64,000 nucleotides of DNA from Pseudomonas sp. dw_612 (GTDB taxonomy: Bacteria; Pseudomonadota; Gammaproteobacteria; Pseudomonadales; Pseudomonadaceae): contig NZ_JAAVVC010000003.1 of the NCBI RefSeq assembly GCF_018449725.1, forward strand, positions 434,001-498,000, read 5' to 3'. Positions 1 through 8,670 of the stretch are shown here, piece by piece (the first letter of the stretch is position 1; the number at the start of each line of letters is the position of its first letter). Under the pieces are notes generated by a model. The model had not been told where the DNA came from. It ran no database searches and saw only the letters and a program-made list of their open reading frames with translations. The position numbers and the translations under genes are program-made.

Positions 1-56
1 CAGGGTAGTGCGAATCGGCTCAGGGACGTGGTCAACTGGCAAGCACCCCAGGGAGT
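1..56 (-). ncRNA. ssrS: 6S RNA (ssrS), 5' part, cut by the window edge
   Basis: Read on the minus strand, the RNA would begin at about position 56 with ACTCCCTGGGGTG and continue through CCACGTCCCTGAGCCGA, which matches the conserved 5' half of Pseudomonas 6S RNA as I remember it. 6S RNA binds the sigma70 RNA polymerase holoenzyme and down-tunes transcription in stationary phase. The position directly downstream of zapA on the same strand is the usual gammaproteobacterial location of ssrS. Only the first ~56 nt are inside the window, so the closing half of the hairpin cannot be checked. Confidence 0.75.
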
Positions 57-62
57 GACGCG

Positions 63-91
63 AGTATACCCCAAGCGGTTTCGCGTTTCAG
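63..91 (-). promoter_or_regulatory. Promoter of 6S RNA
   Basis: A -10 hexamer TATACT (68 to 63 on the minus strand) lies 6 nt before the inferred 6S RNA start at 56. A weak -35 (CTGAAA, 91 to 86) sits 17 bp upstream and overlaps the last codons and stop of zapA. 6S RNA can therefore be transcribed both from this promoter and by read-through from zapA. The -10 is strong; the -35 is inferred from spacing only. Confidence 0.5.
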
Positions 92-405
92 CCCTTGGTG
101 ACGTCCGGATCGGTGGCGAGCACCAGATCGACGCGGTCGAGCAGGTCGCGAACCTGCTCGCGGGTCGAACCGCTGGCCTGTACGTCCGGGCGTTCTTCCT
201 TGTGCAACAGGTCGTGGGTGATGTTCAGCGCGGCCATCACGGCGATGCGGTCGGCACCAATGACTTTGCCGCTGCTGCGGATTTCGCGCATCTTGCCATC
301 CAGGTAGCGGGCGGCACTCACCAGATTGCTGCGCTCTTCCTGGGGGCAGATGATCGAATATTCTTTATCGAGGATCTGCACGGTAACGCTATTGCTTGAA
401 CTCAT
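88..405 (-). CDS. zapA: Cell division protein ZapA
   Basis: A 105-residue protein, the usual ZapA length. ZapA is a cytoplasmic protein that binds FtsZ filaments at the division ring and promotes their bundling. The N-terminal half carries the family core VTVQILDKEYSIICP followed by SAARYLDGKMREIR; the C-terminal part is a predicted helix used for dimer and tetramer formation. It overlaps the upstream small coiled-coil gene by 4 nt (ATGA), so the two are probably translationally coupled. The 6S RNA promoter lies over its stop codon. The gene order coiled-coil gene, zapA, ssrS is standard for Pseudomonas. Confidence 0.93.
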   Translation of the reverse strand: MSSSNSVTVQILDKEYSIICPQEERSNLVSAARYLDGKMREIRSSGKVIGADRIAVMAALNITHDLLHKEERPDVQASGSTREQVRDLLDRVDLVLATDPDVTKG

Positions 406-611
406 GAGTCTTGCTCCAGGGCCTTGAGGCGCGAAATCATCGATTCGACCTTACGCCGGGCGATTTCGTTTTTTTCAATGAGGTGAGCGCGTTCCTCGCG
501 CCAGGTCTTTTCCTGAGCTAATAGGAGTCCATTTTGGCTCTTTAGTTGCTCGACTCGGCTAATTAGCAGTTCGAGTCTTGCCATCAGCGCTTGCAGGTCG
601 GTGTCTTCCAT
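402..611 (-). CDS. TIGR02449-family small coiled-coil protein
   Basis: A 69-residue protein starting MEDTDLQALMARLELLISRV, almost entirely heptad-patterned helix, belonging to the small family that precedes zapA in many gammaproteobacteria. By context it is suspected to act with ZapA in cell division and resembles ZapB in size and coiled-coil nature, but its function is not established. I chose the ATG at 611; an in-frame GTG three codons upstream (620) is a possible alternative, and neither has a strong ribosome binding site. It overlaps zapA by 4 nt and is divergent from ygfB. Confidence 0.8.
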   Translation of the reverse strand: MEDTDLQALMARLELLISRVEQLKSQNGLLLAQEKTWREERAHLIEKNEIARRKVESMISRLKALEQDS

Positions 612-739
612 TGTGTCCACTGAGATTGAGTCTGATGGGTAATAACGGGCGGACAGCCTTTAATAGTCTTGGCGAGTCTGTCGATGTAGGATACAAGGCC
701 TTCATTCTAGACATAGCGCCGTCTGGCGCCTAGCTGCCC

Positions 740-1297
740 ATGCCCATTCAGAATTCCCCGTACCAAGCCTTCGCCACCCTGCTGACTTCCAGCGGTCATA
801 ACGTCTCGCCTGCCGAACTGCATGGCCTGTTGCTCGGCCGCAGTTGCGCCGGTGCAGGCTTCGCCGCCGACAGTTGGTTGGCGGACGCCGCCGAGTTGCT
901 CGAAGGCGAGCCACAAGACAACGTTCGCAACGCCCTGATCGGCCTGCAAGAGATGGTCAAGGGTGAGCTGACCGGCGACGACATGACGGTCGTTCTGCTG
1001 CTGCCAACCGACGACGCACCGCTGGCCGACCGCGCCGCTGCACTGGGCCAATGGTGCCAGGGCTTCCTCGCCGGCTTCGGTCTGACCTACCGCGACAACG
1101 CGCTGAGCACCGAAGCGACCGAGGTCCTGCAGGACCTGGCCGCCATCGCTCAGGTGCAAGATGCGCTGGAAGAATCCGACGACGGCGAAAGCGACTACAT
1201 GGAAGTCATGGAGTACCTGCGCGTCGCGCCGCTACTGCTGTTCACCGAAACCAAGAAACCTGCCGAGCCGGCCGCCGCCAAACCGTCGTTGCATTAA
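740..1297 (+). CDS. ygfB: YecA/YgfB family protein (UPF0149)
   Basis: A 185-residue, acidic, all-helical cytoplasmic protein of the UPF0149 family, without catalytic motifs. The family signatures are the early [11 protein letters not shown] segment and the later [11 protein letters not shown] segment. In P. aeruginosa the orthologue at this position has been linked to beta-lactam tolerance through repression of an amidase gene; that is literature knowledge, not visible here. It is the first gene of a run with pepP and ubiH, 27 nt before pepP, and is divergent from the zapA pair, so the 128-nt gap 612-739 must hold two opposed promoters. Confidence 0.88.
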   Translation: MPIQNSPYQAFATLLTSSGHNVSPAELHGLLLGRSCAGAGFAADSWLADAAELLEGEPQDNVRNALIGLQEMVKGELTGDDMTVVLLLPTDDAPLADRAAALGQWCQGFLAGFGLTYRDNALSTEATEVLQDLAAIAQVQDALEESDDGESDYMEVMEYLRVAPLLLFTETKKPAEPAAAKPSLH

Positions 1298-1324
1298 TCG
1301 CCTGCCAGGGAAAGCCATCTGCCC

Positions 1325-2659
1325 ATGATTCATATCCCGAAATCGGAATACAGCCGTCGCCGCAAGGCCTTGATGGCGCAGATGGAACCCAACAGCATCG
1401 CGATCCTGCCCGCCGCCGCGGTGGCCATCCGCAACCGCGACGTCGAGCACGTCTACCGTCAGGACAGCGACTTCCAGTACCTCAGCGGTTTCCCCGAGCC
1501 TCAAGCCGTCATCGTCCTGATGCCCGGCCGTGAGCACGGCGAATACCTGCTGTTTTGCCGCGAGCGCAACGCCGAACGGGAATTGTGGGACGGTCTGCGC
1601 GCCGGCCAGGAAGGCGCGATCCGCGACTTTGGCGCCGACGACGCGTTCCCCATCACCGACATCGACGACATTCTGCCGGGCCTGATCGAAGGGCGCGACC
1701 GGGTGTATTCGGCCATGGGCAGCAACCCGGAATTCGACCGGCACCTGATGGACTGGATCAACGTGATCCGCTCTAAAGCGCACCTCGGCGCTCAGCCGCC
1801 GAACGAATTCGTTGCTTTGGATCATCTGCTCCACGACATGCGCCTGTATAAATCAGCGGCAGAAGTGAAGGTGATGCGCGAAGCCGCACGGATATCCGCC
1901 CAGGCGCATATCCGCGCGATGCAGGCCAGCCGCGCCGGGTTGCATGAGTTCAGCCTGGAAGCCGAGCTTGATTACGAGTTCCGCAAGGGCGGGGCGAAGA
2001 TGCCGGCGTATGGCTCGATCGTCGCCTCGGGGCGCAACAGCTGCATCCTGCATTACCAGCAGAATGACGCGGTGCTCAAGGACGGTGACCTGGTGCTGAT
2101 CGATGCCGGTTGCGAAATCGACTGCTACGCCAGCGACATCACCCGCACCTGGCCGGTGAGCGGCAAGTATTCCGCCGAGCAGAAGGCGATCTACGAGTTG
2201 GTGCTGGCGTCGCAAGAAGCGGCGTTTGCCGAAATCGCGCCGAACAAGCATTGGAATCAGGCGCACGAAGCCACGGTCCGGGTGATTACTGCCGGTCTGG
2301 TGAAACTGGGCCTGTTGCAGGGCGACGTCGACGAGTTGATCGCCAACGAAGCCTATAAGGCGTTTTACATGCACCGCGCCGGCCACTGGCTGGGCATGGA
2401 TGTGCATGACGTCGGCGAGTACAAGGTCGGCGGCGAATGGCGTGTGCTGGAAGTCGGCATGGCGCTCACTGTGGAACCGGGCATCTACATCGCCCCGGAC
2501 AATCAGAACGTGGCGAAGAAATGGCGCGGCATCGGCGTGCGCATCGAGGACGACGTGGTAGTGACCAGGACCGGTTGTGAAATCCTGACCAAAGGCGTGC
2601 CGAAAACGGTCGCCGAGATCGAGGCCTTGATGGCACAAGCACGGACACAAGCGGCATGA
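1325..2659 (+). CDS. pepP: Xaa-Pro aminopeptidase (aminopeptidase P)
   Basis: A 444-residue M24 metallopeptidase that removes N-terminal residues preceding proline. The N-terminal domain (about 1-175) is the non-catalytic aminopeptidase-P domain. The C-terminal pita-bread domain carries the dinuclear metal ligands: two aspartates in LIDAGCEIDCYASDITRTW, the histidine in HRAGHWLGMDVHD, and glutamates in TVEPGIYIA and GVRIEDDV. Length and motifs match E. coli PepP. Its stop overlaps the start of ubiH by 4 nt (ATGA), a conserved pepP-ubiH coupling in gammaproteobacteria. Confidence 0.96.
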   Translation: MIHIPKSEYSRRRKALMAQMEPNSIAILPAAAVAIRNRDVEHVYRQDSDFQYLSGFPEPQAVIVLMPGREHGEYLLFCRERNAERELWDGLRAGQEGAIRDFGADDAFPITDIDDILPGLIEGRDRVYSAMGSNPEFDRHLMDWINVIRSKAHLGAQPPNEFVALDHLLHDMRLYKSAAEVKVMREAARISAQAHIRAMQASRAGLHEFSLEAELDYEFRKGGAKMPAYGSIVASGRNSCILHYQQNDAVLKDGDLVLIDAGCEIDCYASDITRTWPVSGKYSAEQKAIYELVLASQEAAFAEIAPNKHWNQAHEATVRVITAGLVKLGLLQGDVDELIANEAYKAFYMHRAGHWLGMDVHDVGEYKVGGEWRVLEVGMALTVEPGIYIAPDNQNVAKKWRGIGVRIEDDVVVTRTGCEILTKGVPKTVAEIEALMAQARTQAA

Positions 2660-3843
2660 GTCGAGTCAATCTGGCAATCATCGGGGGTGGTCTGGTCGGC
2701 GCCAGTCTGGCGTTGGCCTTGCAGGCCGGGGCCAAGGCCCGTGGCTGGAAGATCGTGCTGATCGAGCCGTTCGCCCCCGGTGACACCTATCAACCGAGCT
2801 ACGACGCCCGTTCTTCGGCGCTGTCCTATGGCGCTCGGCAGATTTATCAACGGTTGGGCGTGTGGCAGGAAATCTCCCGTCGCGCCGAGCCGATCAAGCA
2901 GATTCATGTCTCCGACCGTGGGCGTTTTTCCACGGCGCGACTGTCGGCGATGGAAGAGGGTGTTCCGGCCCTCGGCTATGTGGTGGAAAACGCCTGGCTC
3001 GGCCAATGCCTCTGGCAAGGCCTGGACAAGGACGTGGTCACTTGGCGCTGCCCGGCGGAAGTCACGCGCATGGAGCCGCTGACCGACGGCTATCGCCTGA
3101 CCCTCAATGACGAAACCACCCTGGAATGCGACCTCGCCGTGCTTGCCGATGGCGGTCGTTCCGGTCTGCGCGAGCAACTGGGGATCGGCATCAAAAAGCG
3201 TCCATACAACCAGAGCGCGCTGATCGCCAACATCACCCCGAGCGAAGCCCATAACGGCATGGCGTTCGAGCGTTTCACCGACGAAGGCCCGATGGCGTTG
3301 TTGCCATTGCCGGACAACCGCTGCGCCTTGGTCTGGACCCGTCTGGGCATGGACGCGCAACGGTTGGCGGCCCTCGATGAAAAGAGCTTCCTCAGCGAGT
3401 TACAAGGCGTGTTCGGTTATCGCCTCGGCACGTTGAAACAGGTCGGCGCGCGGCATTTGTACCCGCTGACCTTGATCGAGGCCGAAGAGCAGGTGCGTCC
3501 GCATCTGGCGATTCTCGGCAACGCCGCTCACAGCCTGCATCCGATTGCGGGGCAGGGTTTCAACCTGTCCTTGCGCGATGCCCAGGCCTTGGCCGATGCG
3601 TTGTTGGCCAGCGAAACCTCGCCCGGCGACTTTGCGACCTTGCAGGCCTATCGTGAACGTCAACGCATGGATCAGAACCTGACCGTGGGCTTCTCCGATC
3701 AGGTCACCCGGTTGTTCGGCAGCACCCAACCGCTGGTGTCCCTGGGCCGCAACATCGGCCTGTTGGGTCTCGATCTGTTGCCGCCGGCCAAACGCTGGTT
3801 CGCCCGGCAGGCCATGGGTTTGGGTACTCGTCCGGATGCTTAA
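2656..3843 (+). CDS. ubiH: 2-octaprenyl-6-methoxyphenol hydroxylase UbiH
   Basis: A 395-residue class A flavoprotein monooxygenase of aerobic ubiquinone biosynthesis. The Rossmann FAD-binding motif GGGLVGASLALAL is at about residues 9-21, a DG motif (LAVLADGGRSGLR) lies mid-protein, and the second FAD motif LGNAAHSLHPIAGQGFNLSL is near residue 290. UbiH hydroxylates C1 of the octaprenylphenol ring in the membrane-associated Ubi complex. It overlaps pepP upstream and the DUF4442 gene downstream (8 nt), so it sits in one operon with ubiI. Confidence 0.94.
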   Translation: MSRVNLAIIGGGLVGASLALALQAGAKARGWKIVLIEPFAPGDTYQPSYDARSSALSYGARQIYQRLGVWQEISRRAEPIKQIHVSDRGRFSTARLSAMEEGVPALGYVVENAWLGQCLWQGLDKDVVTWRCPAEVTRMEPLTDGYRLTLNDETTLECDLAVLADGGRSGLREQLGIGIKKRPYNQSALIANITPSEAHNGMAFERFTDEGPMALLPLPDNRCALVWTRLGMDAQRLAALDEKSFLSELQGVFGYRLGTLKQVGARHLYPLTLIEAEEQVRPHLAILGNAAHSLHPIAGQGFNLSLRDAQALADALLASETSPGDFATLQAYRERQRMDQNLTVGFSDQVTRLFGSTQPLVSLGRNIGLLGLDLLPPAKRWFARQAMGLGTRPDA

Positions 3844-4321
3844 GTGGCTCACCGCAAAATTCGGCAAGGCGCGGTTGATGCGCTGGGTCATGACGTTCTA
3901 CCCGCCGTACCTCGGCGCCGGTGTGCGGGTTCGACACATCAGCGATGACTTCCGGGACATCAAGGTGTCCATGGGCCTGGGCTGGTACAACCGCAATTAC
4001 GTCGGCACCCAGTTCGGTGGCAGCCTGTATTCAATGGTCGATCCGTTCTACATGCTGATGCTGATGGAAAACCTCGGGCACCGTTACATTGTCTGGGACA
4101 AAGCCGCCGACATCGATTTCATTGCGCCGGGCAAAGGTCCGGTGTTCGCCCGTTTCAACATCGACGAGACCTTGCTCGACGAGATTCGCCGGCAGACGGC
4201 GAGTGGCGAAAAATACCTGCCGCAGTTGCAGGTCGATATTCACGACGGCGCCGGCACCTTGGTGGCGCGGGTCGAAAAAACCCTTTACGTGCGGCTCAAG
4301 CCGCAAGCGAGACAGGCTTAA
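3836..4321 (+). CDS. DUF4442 hotdog-fold protein
   Basis: A 161-residue protein of the DUF4442 family, related to PaaI-type hotdog thioesterases. The start MLKWLTAKFGKARLMRW is followed by the hotdog core, including NYVGTQFGGSLYSMVDPFYM and the late strand DIDFIAPGKGPVFARFN. No confident catalytic acid can be assigned, so thioesterase activity is only a family suggestion. It overlaps ubiH by 8 nt and ends 3 nt before ubiI, which places it firmly in the ubiquinone operon; a role with acyl or prenyl substrates is plausible but unproven. Confidence 0.82.
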   Translation: MLKWLTAKFGKARLMRWVMTFYPPYLGAGVRVRHISDDFRDIKVSMGLGWYNRNYVGTQFGGSLYSMVDPFYMLMLMENLGHRYIVWDKAADIDFIAPGKGPVFARFNIDETLLDEIRRQTASGEKYLPQLQVDIHDGAGTLVARVEKTLYVRLKPQARQA

Positions 4322-4324
4322 AGC

Positions 4325-5548
4325 ATGGACATGCGCGCAGATCTGCTGATTGTCGGGGCCGGAATGGTCGGCAGCGCCCTGGCGCTGGCGTTACAGGACA
4401 GCGGGCTGGAAGTCCTGCTGCTGGACGGCAGCCCGATGAGCGTCAAACCCTTCGATGCCCAGGCGACTTTCGAGCCGCGAGTCAGTGCACTGTCGGCCGC
4501 CAGCCAGCGCATCCTCGAACGCCTCGGCGTGTGGGACGGCATCGCCAACCGGCGCAGCAGCCCCTACACCGACATGCACGTCTGGGACGGCAGCGGCACC
4601 GGGCAAATCCATTTTTCGGCGGCCAGTGTGCACGCCGATGTGCTGGGGCATATCGTCGAAAACCGCGTGGTGCAGGACGCCTTGCTCGACCGTTTGCACG
4701 ATTGCGATCTCGGCATGTTGGCCAATGCGCGTCTGGAGCAGATGCGCCGCTCCGGCGATGACTGGCTGCTGACCCTCGCCGATGGCCGCACCTTGCGCGC
4801 GCCGTTGGTAATTGCGGCGGACGGCGCCAATTCGGCGGTGCGGCGCCTGACCGGTGTCGCCACCCGTGAGTGGGACTATATGCACCACGCGATCGTGACC
4901 AGTGTGCGCAGCTCAAAACCCCATCAAATGACGGCTTGGCAGCGGTTTACCGACAATGGTCCGCTGGCGTTTTTGCCGCTGGAGCGGGATGGTCAGCAGG
5001 ATTGGTGTTCGATCGTCTGGTCGACCACGCCGAGCGAAGCCGAACGCTTGATGGCGCTGGATGACGACGCTTTCTGCCGTGAACTGGAACGGGCCTTCGA
5101 GGGCCGTTTGGGCACAGTGATCAGCGCTGATCCGCGTCTGTGCGTGCCGCTGCGTCAGCGCCATGCCAAGCGTTATGTGGCGGAAGGCCTGGCGCTGATC
5201 GGCGATGCGGCGCACACCATCCACCCGTTGGCCGGGCAGGGCGTGAATCTTGGTTTTCTCGATGCGGCGGTGTTGGCCGAAGTGCTGTTGCAAGCAGCTG
5301 AGCGCGGTGAGCGCCTGGCGGATGTGAAGGTTCTCAGCCGTTACGAGCGTCGGCGCATGCCGCACAATTTGGCGTTGATGGCGGCGATGGAAGGCTTTGA
5401 GCGCTTGTTCCAGGCGGATCCGCTGCCGGTGCGCTGGTTGCGTAATGCCGGGTTGAAGATGGTTGAGCAGTTGCCGGAGGCCAAGGCGTTGTTTGTGCGT
5501 GAAGCGCTGGGGTTGACCGGGGATTTGCCGGCGCTGGCCAAGGCCTGA
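4325..5548 (+). CDS. ubiI: Ubiquinone biosynthesis FAD-dependent hydroxylase (UbiI/VisC type)
   Basis: A 407-residue paralogue of UbiH with the same layout: FAD motif GAGMVGSALALAL at about residues 10-22, internal VIAADGANSAVRRLTG, and C-terminal LIGDAAHTIHPLAGQGVNLG. In E. coli UbiI hydroxylates C5 of the ring; the Pseudomonas protein in this operon position is normally assigned that role. UbiF or UbiM cannot be excluded on sequence alone, but the neighbourhood (pepP-ubiH-DUF4442) favours UbiI. It is the last gene of the operon; a REP doublet follows 22 nt after the stop. Confidence 0.88.
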   Translation: MDMRADLLIVGAGMVGSALALALQDSGLEVLLLDGSPMSVKPFDAQATFEPRVSALSAASQRILERLGVWDGIANRRSSPYTDMHVWDGSGTGQIHFSAASVHADVLGHIVENRVVQDALLDRLHDCDLGMLANARLEQMRRSGDDWLLTLADGRTLRAPLVIAADGANSAVRRLTGVATREWDYMHHAIVTSVRSSKPHQMTAWQRFTDNGPLAFLPLERDGQQDWCSIVWSTTPSEAERLMALDDDAFCRELERAFEGRLGTVISADPRLCVPLRQRHAKRYVAEGLALIGDAAHTIHPLAGQGVNLGFLDAAVLAEVLLQAAERGERLADVKVLSRYERRRMPHNLALMAAMEGFERLFQADPLPVRWLRNAGLKMVEQLPEAKALFVREALGLTGDLPALAKA

Positions 5549-5570
5549 GCCTTTCGCTGGGGCTGATGGC

Positions 5571-5640
5571 CTCTTCGCGAGCAAGCCCGCTCCCACAGTT
5601 GAAATGCATTCCCCTGTGGGAGCGGGCTTGCTCGCGAAGA
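5571..5640. repeat. REP doublet (REPIN)
   Basis: Two inverted copies of the Pseudomonas REP core (CGCGAGCAAGCCCGCTCCCAC and its complement) face each other across about 20 nt, giving a long hairpin just after ubiI. This is the most common repeat of the window and may act as a transcription end or mRNA 3' stabiliser. Confidence 0.9.
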
Positions 5641-5717
5641 CGTCGGTACATTCAATACATACCTGAAGCTGTGCAACATCTGGTAACTCACCCGCAAACT
5701 GTTCGATTGAGCTGGCA

Positions 5718-5736
5718 AATGTGAGTCCTTATCATT
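5718..5736. promoter_or_regulatory. Putative Fur box upstream of fbpA
   Basis: The 19-mer AATGTGAGTCCTTATCATT matches 15 of 19 positions of the Fur consensus AATGATAATCATTATCATT and is symmetrical at its ends (CAAATG...CATTTG one base further out). It lies 31 nt before the start of the iron-binding protein gene, where Fur with ferrous iron would block transcription. The match fits an iron-repressed operon; binding is inferred. Confidence 0.6.
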
Positions 5737-5766
5737 TGGCCTCATTTTTCAATCGAGACCGCTCCC

Positions 5767-6771
5767 ATGTTGGCACCGAAGCGTCTATTGACCGCGCTGG
5801 CCCTGACCCTGATCGGCAGCACCGCCGCCCAGGCCGCCGACGAGGTGGTGGTTTACTCCTCGCGTATCGACGAGCTGATCAAGCCCGTCTTCGATGCCTA
5901 CACCGCGAAAACCGGTGTGCAGGTGAAGTTCATCACCGACAAGGAAGCGCCGCTGATGCAGCGCATCAAGGCCGAGGGCGAAAACGCCACCGCCGACCTG
6001 CTGCTCACCGTCGATGCCGGCAACCTCTGGCAGGCCGAGCAGATGGGCATTCTCCAGCCGTTCACCTCAAAGACCATCGACGCCAACATCCCTCTGCAAT
6101 ACCGCGCGTCTTCTCATGCCTGGACCGGGCTGAGCCTGCGGGCGAGGACCATCGCCTACTCCACGGATCGTGTGAAACCGGGAGAGTTGACCACTTACGA
6201 AGGTCTGGCCGACAAGAATTGGGAGGGTCGCCTGTGCCTGCGCACGGCGAAGAAGGTCTACAACCAGTCGCTGACCGCCACCATGATCGAAGTCCATGGC
6301 GCCGCTAAAACCGAGCAGATCCTCAAGGGTTGGGTGAGTAACCTGTCCACCGACGTGTTCTCCGATGACATCGCGGTGCTGGAAGCGATCAACGCCGGGC
6401 AATGCGACGTCGGCATCGTCAATACTTACTACTACGGTCGTCTGCACAAGCAGAAGCCGGACCTGGCGGTGAAGCTGTTCTGGCCGAATCAGGGCGACCG
6501 TGGCGTGCACGTCAATCTGTCGGGCATCGGCCTGACCAAACATGCGCCGCACCCGGAAGCGGCCAAGGCCTTGGTGGAGTGGATGACCACGCCGCAAGCG
6601 CAGAAGATTTTCGCGGATGTGAACCAGGAGTTCCCGGCCAACCCGGCAGTGGCGCCTTCTGCGGAAGTGGCGAGCTGGGGCAAGTTTGTTGCTGATACGT
6701 TGCCGGTGGAAATTGCCGGCAAGCGTCAGGCCGAAGCGATCCGCATGATGGATCGCGCTGGCTGGAACTGA
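5767..6771 (+). CDS. fbpA: Iron(III) ABC transporter, periplasmic binding protein (FbpA/FutA type)
   Basis: A 334-residue exported protein with a signal peptide ending at about residue 23 (TAAQAAD). The mature part starts [20 protein letters not shown], typical of ferric-ion binding proteins of the bacterial transferrin class. The iron-ligand tyrosine cluster is visible in NTYYYGRLH near residue 220. It would capture ferric ion in the periplasm and hand it to the permease encoded next. A Fur-box match precedes it. The permease gene follows after a 144-nt gap that contains a strong inverted repeat. No ATPase gene is adjacent. Confidence 0.9.
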   Translation: MLAPKRLLTALALTLIGSTAAQAADEVVVYSSRIDELIKPVFDAYTAKTGVQVKFITDKEAPLMQRIKAEGENATADLLLTVDAGNLWQAEQMGILQPFTSKTIDANIPLQYRASSHAWTGLSLRARTIAYSTDRVKPGELTTYEGLADKNWEGRLCLRTAKKVYNQSLTATMIEVHGAAKTEQILKGWVSNLSTDVFSDDIAVLEAINAGQCDVGIVNTYYYGRLHKQKPDLAVKLFWPNQGDRGVHVNLSGIGLTKHAPHPEAAKALVEWMTTPQAQKIFADVNQEFPANPAVAPSAEVASWGKFVADTLPVEIAGKRQAEAIRMMDRAGWN

Positions 6772-6776
6772 AGATC

Positions 6777-6869
6777 AAAAGATCGCAGCCTCGTTTCACT
6801 CGACAGCTCCTACATTGGGATCGCGTACCCCTGTAGGAGCTGTCGAGTGAAACGAGGCTGCGATCTTTT
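6777..6869. repeat. Long inverted repeat between fbpA and fbpB
   Basis: Near-perfect 38-nt arms (AAAGATCGCAGCCTCG... at 6777-6814 and its complement at 6832-6869) enclose a 17-nt loop. The right arm ends in a T run, so it could terminate or attenuate transcription between the binding-protein and permease genes, lowering permease expression. The GATCGCAGCCT arm also appears at 48292-48359, so this is a dispersed repeat family. Confidence 0.85.
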
Positions 6870-6915
6870 TGCGGTGTACATACACTTCTGCTGATTCACC
6901 CCTGAGAGCTTTTCC

Positions 6916-8514
6916 TTGGCCCACCCCGCCCAACGCCGCTGGTATCCCCTGGTCTTCGCCATCGCCGCGTTGGTCCTGCTGCCCCTGAGCGTGCTGTTTT
7001 TCTCCTGGCAAACCATCGATCAACAAATCTGGTCCCACCTCTGGGACACCCAGATGCCACGACTGCTGGGCAATACCCTGACCCTGGTGCTCGGCGTCGG
7101 TGTTGGCGTGACGCTATTAGGCGTGAGCCTGGCCTGGCTCACCAGCCTCTGCGAATTCCCCGGTCGGCGCTGGCTGGACTGGGCGTTGATGCTGCCGTTC
7201 GCAATTCCCGCCTACGTGTTGGCGTTTGTCTTCGTCGGCCTGCTGGATTTCGCCGGCCCCGTGCAAACCCTGATGCGCGAATGGTTCGGCGTCGGGTTGC
7301 GATTGCCGCGAGTGCGCTCCACCGGTGGTGTGATCCTGGTTTTGGTGCTGGTGTTCTATCCCTACGTTTACCTGTTGGCGCGCACTGCGTTTCTGGCCCA
7401 GGGCAAGGGCCTGATGGAAGCCGCGCGAGTCCTCGGCCAATCCCCGTGGCAAGCGTTCTGGCGCGTCGCCTTGCCCATGGCGCGCCCAGCCATCGGCGCC
7501 GGTGTGGCGCTGGCGCTGATGGAAACCCTGGCGGATTTTGGCGCGGTGTCGGTGTTCAACTTCGACACGTTCACCACCGCCATCTACAAGACGTGGTACG
7601 GCTTTTTCAGCCTCTCGACCGCCGCGCAACTGGCCAGCCTGTTGCTGCTGGTGGTGATGGTCGTGCTCTACGGCGAGCGCCGTGCCCGTGGCGCCCATCG
7701 GGCGAGCAACGAGCGACCACGGGTCAAGGCGTTGTATCACCTGCGCGGCCTCAAAGCGTTGGCGGCGATGAGTTGGTGTGGCTTGGTGTTCGCCTGCGCC
7801 TTCGTCATCCCGATGCTGCAACTGGTGGTGTGGTTCTGGCAGCGCGGGCGCTTCGATCTGGATGAGCGTTACGCCGGGCTGATCGTCCACACCCTGTACC
7901 TGGGCGGCATGGCGGCACTGATCACGGTCAGCGTTGCCCTGTTGCTGGCGTTTGCCCGTCGCCTGGCGCCGACCCGGGCGATCCGCTCCGGTGTCAGCCT
8001 GGCCAACCTGGGCTACGCCTTCCCCGGCTCTGTGCTGGCGGTGTCGATCATGCTGGCGTTCAGTTACCTGGATCGCGAACTGGTCGTACCGCTGTGGGGC
8101 AAACCGATACTGCTGGGCAGTCTGTCGGCGCTGATCGTGGCCTATCTGGTGCGTTTCATTGCGGTGGCTTACGGGCCACTGGAAAGCAGTCTGGCGCGAA
8201 TACGGCCTTCTTTGCCCGAAGCAGCACGTAGCCTTGGGGTCAGTGGGCCACGACTGTTTTTCAAAGTGTATCTGCCGCTTTTGCTGCCGGGCACCTTGAG
8301 CGCGGCGTTGCTGGTGTTCGTCGATGTGCTCAAGGAAATGCCCGCGACCCTGCTGATGCGCCCGTTTGGCTGGGACACGCTGGCCGTTCGCATCTTTGAA
8401 ATGACCAGCGAAGGTGAATGGGCGAGGGCATCGTTGCCGGCCCTGACCCTGGTTTTGGTCGGGCTGTTACCGGTCATCGGATTGATTCGACGTTCGGCGC
8501 ATCGAAACGCCTAG
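6916..8514 (+). CDS. fbpB: Iron(III) ABC transporter permease (FbpB type)
   Basis: A 532-residue inner-membrane protein with about twelve hydrophobic segments, made of two fused Binding-protein-dependent transport permease domains (about 55-260 and 340-520). Each has an EAA-type loop (LMEAARVLGQSPWQAFWRV and LPEAARSLGVSGPRLFFKV). This fused form is typical of FbpB/SfuB ferric permeases. The start is TTG at 6916, supported by a GAGAG site 7-8 nt upstream and the lack of a better ATG. It pairs with the upstream binding protein; the ATPase must come from elsewhere in the genome. Confidence 0.9.
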   Translation: MAHPAQRRWYPLVFAIAALVLLPLSVLFFSWQTIDQQIWSHLWDTQMPRLLGNTLTLVLGVGVGVTLLGVSLAWLTSLCEFPGRRWLDWALMLPFAIPAYVLAFVFVGLLDFAGPVQTLMREWFGVGLRLPRVRSTGGVILVLVLVFYPYVYLLARTAFLAQGKGLMEAARVLGQSPWQAFWRVALPMARPAIGAGVALALMETLADFGAVSVFNFDTFTTAIYKTWYGFFSLSTAAQLASLLLLVVMVVLYGERRARGAHRASNERPRVKALYHLRGLKALAAMSWCGLVFACAFVIPMLQLVVWFWQRGRFDLDERYAGLIVHTLYLGGMAALITVSVALLLAFARRLAPTRAIRSGVSLANLGYAFPGSVLAVSIMLAFSYLDRELVVPLWGKPILLGSLSALIVAYLVRFIAVAYGPLESSLARIRPSLPEAARSLGVSGPRLFFKVYLPLLLPGTLSAALLVFVDVLKEMPATLLMRPFGWDTLAVRIFEMTSEGEWARASLPALTLVLVGLLPVIGLIRRSAHRNA

Positions 8515-8670
8515 GTGCCAGTCCTACACCTTGCGGCTACAATGCGCGGCATTCGGTGCGGTCCGTCTGACAGATCAGGTAGCTGAAATCGGCTGTAGGC
8601 CTTCTAATTCAAGGCTTTCACCCCGTGCAGTGCTTGTCCGCACCTTCGCCACGCCCGGAAGGAGAAACCC

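Noticed and set aside
8515..8670. Glycine riboswitch upstream of gcvT
   Set aside because: The leader lacks the conserved glycine-aptamer core (GGAGAG and CCGAAGG-type elements) and is short; only an ordinary ribosome site is visible.
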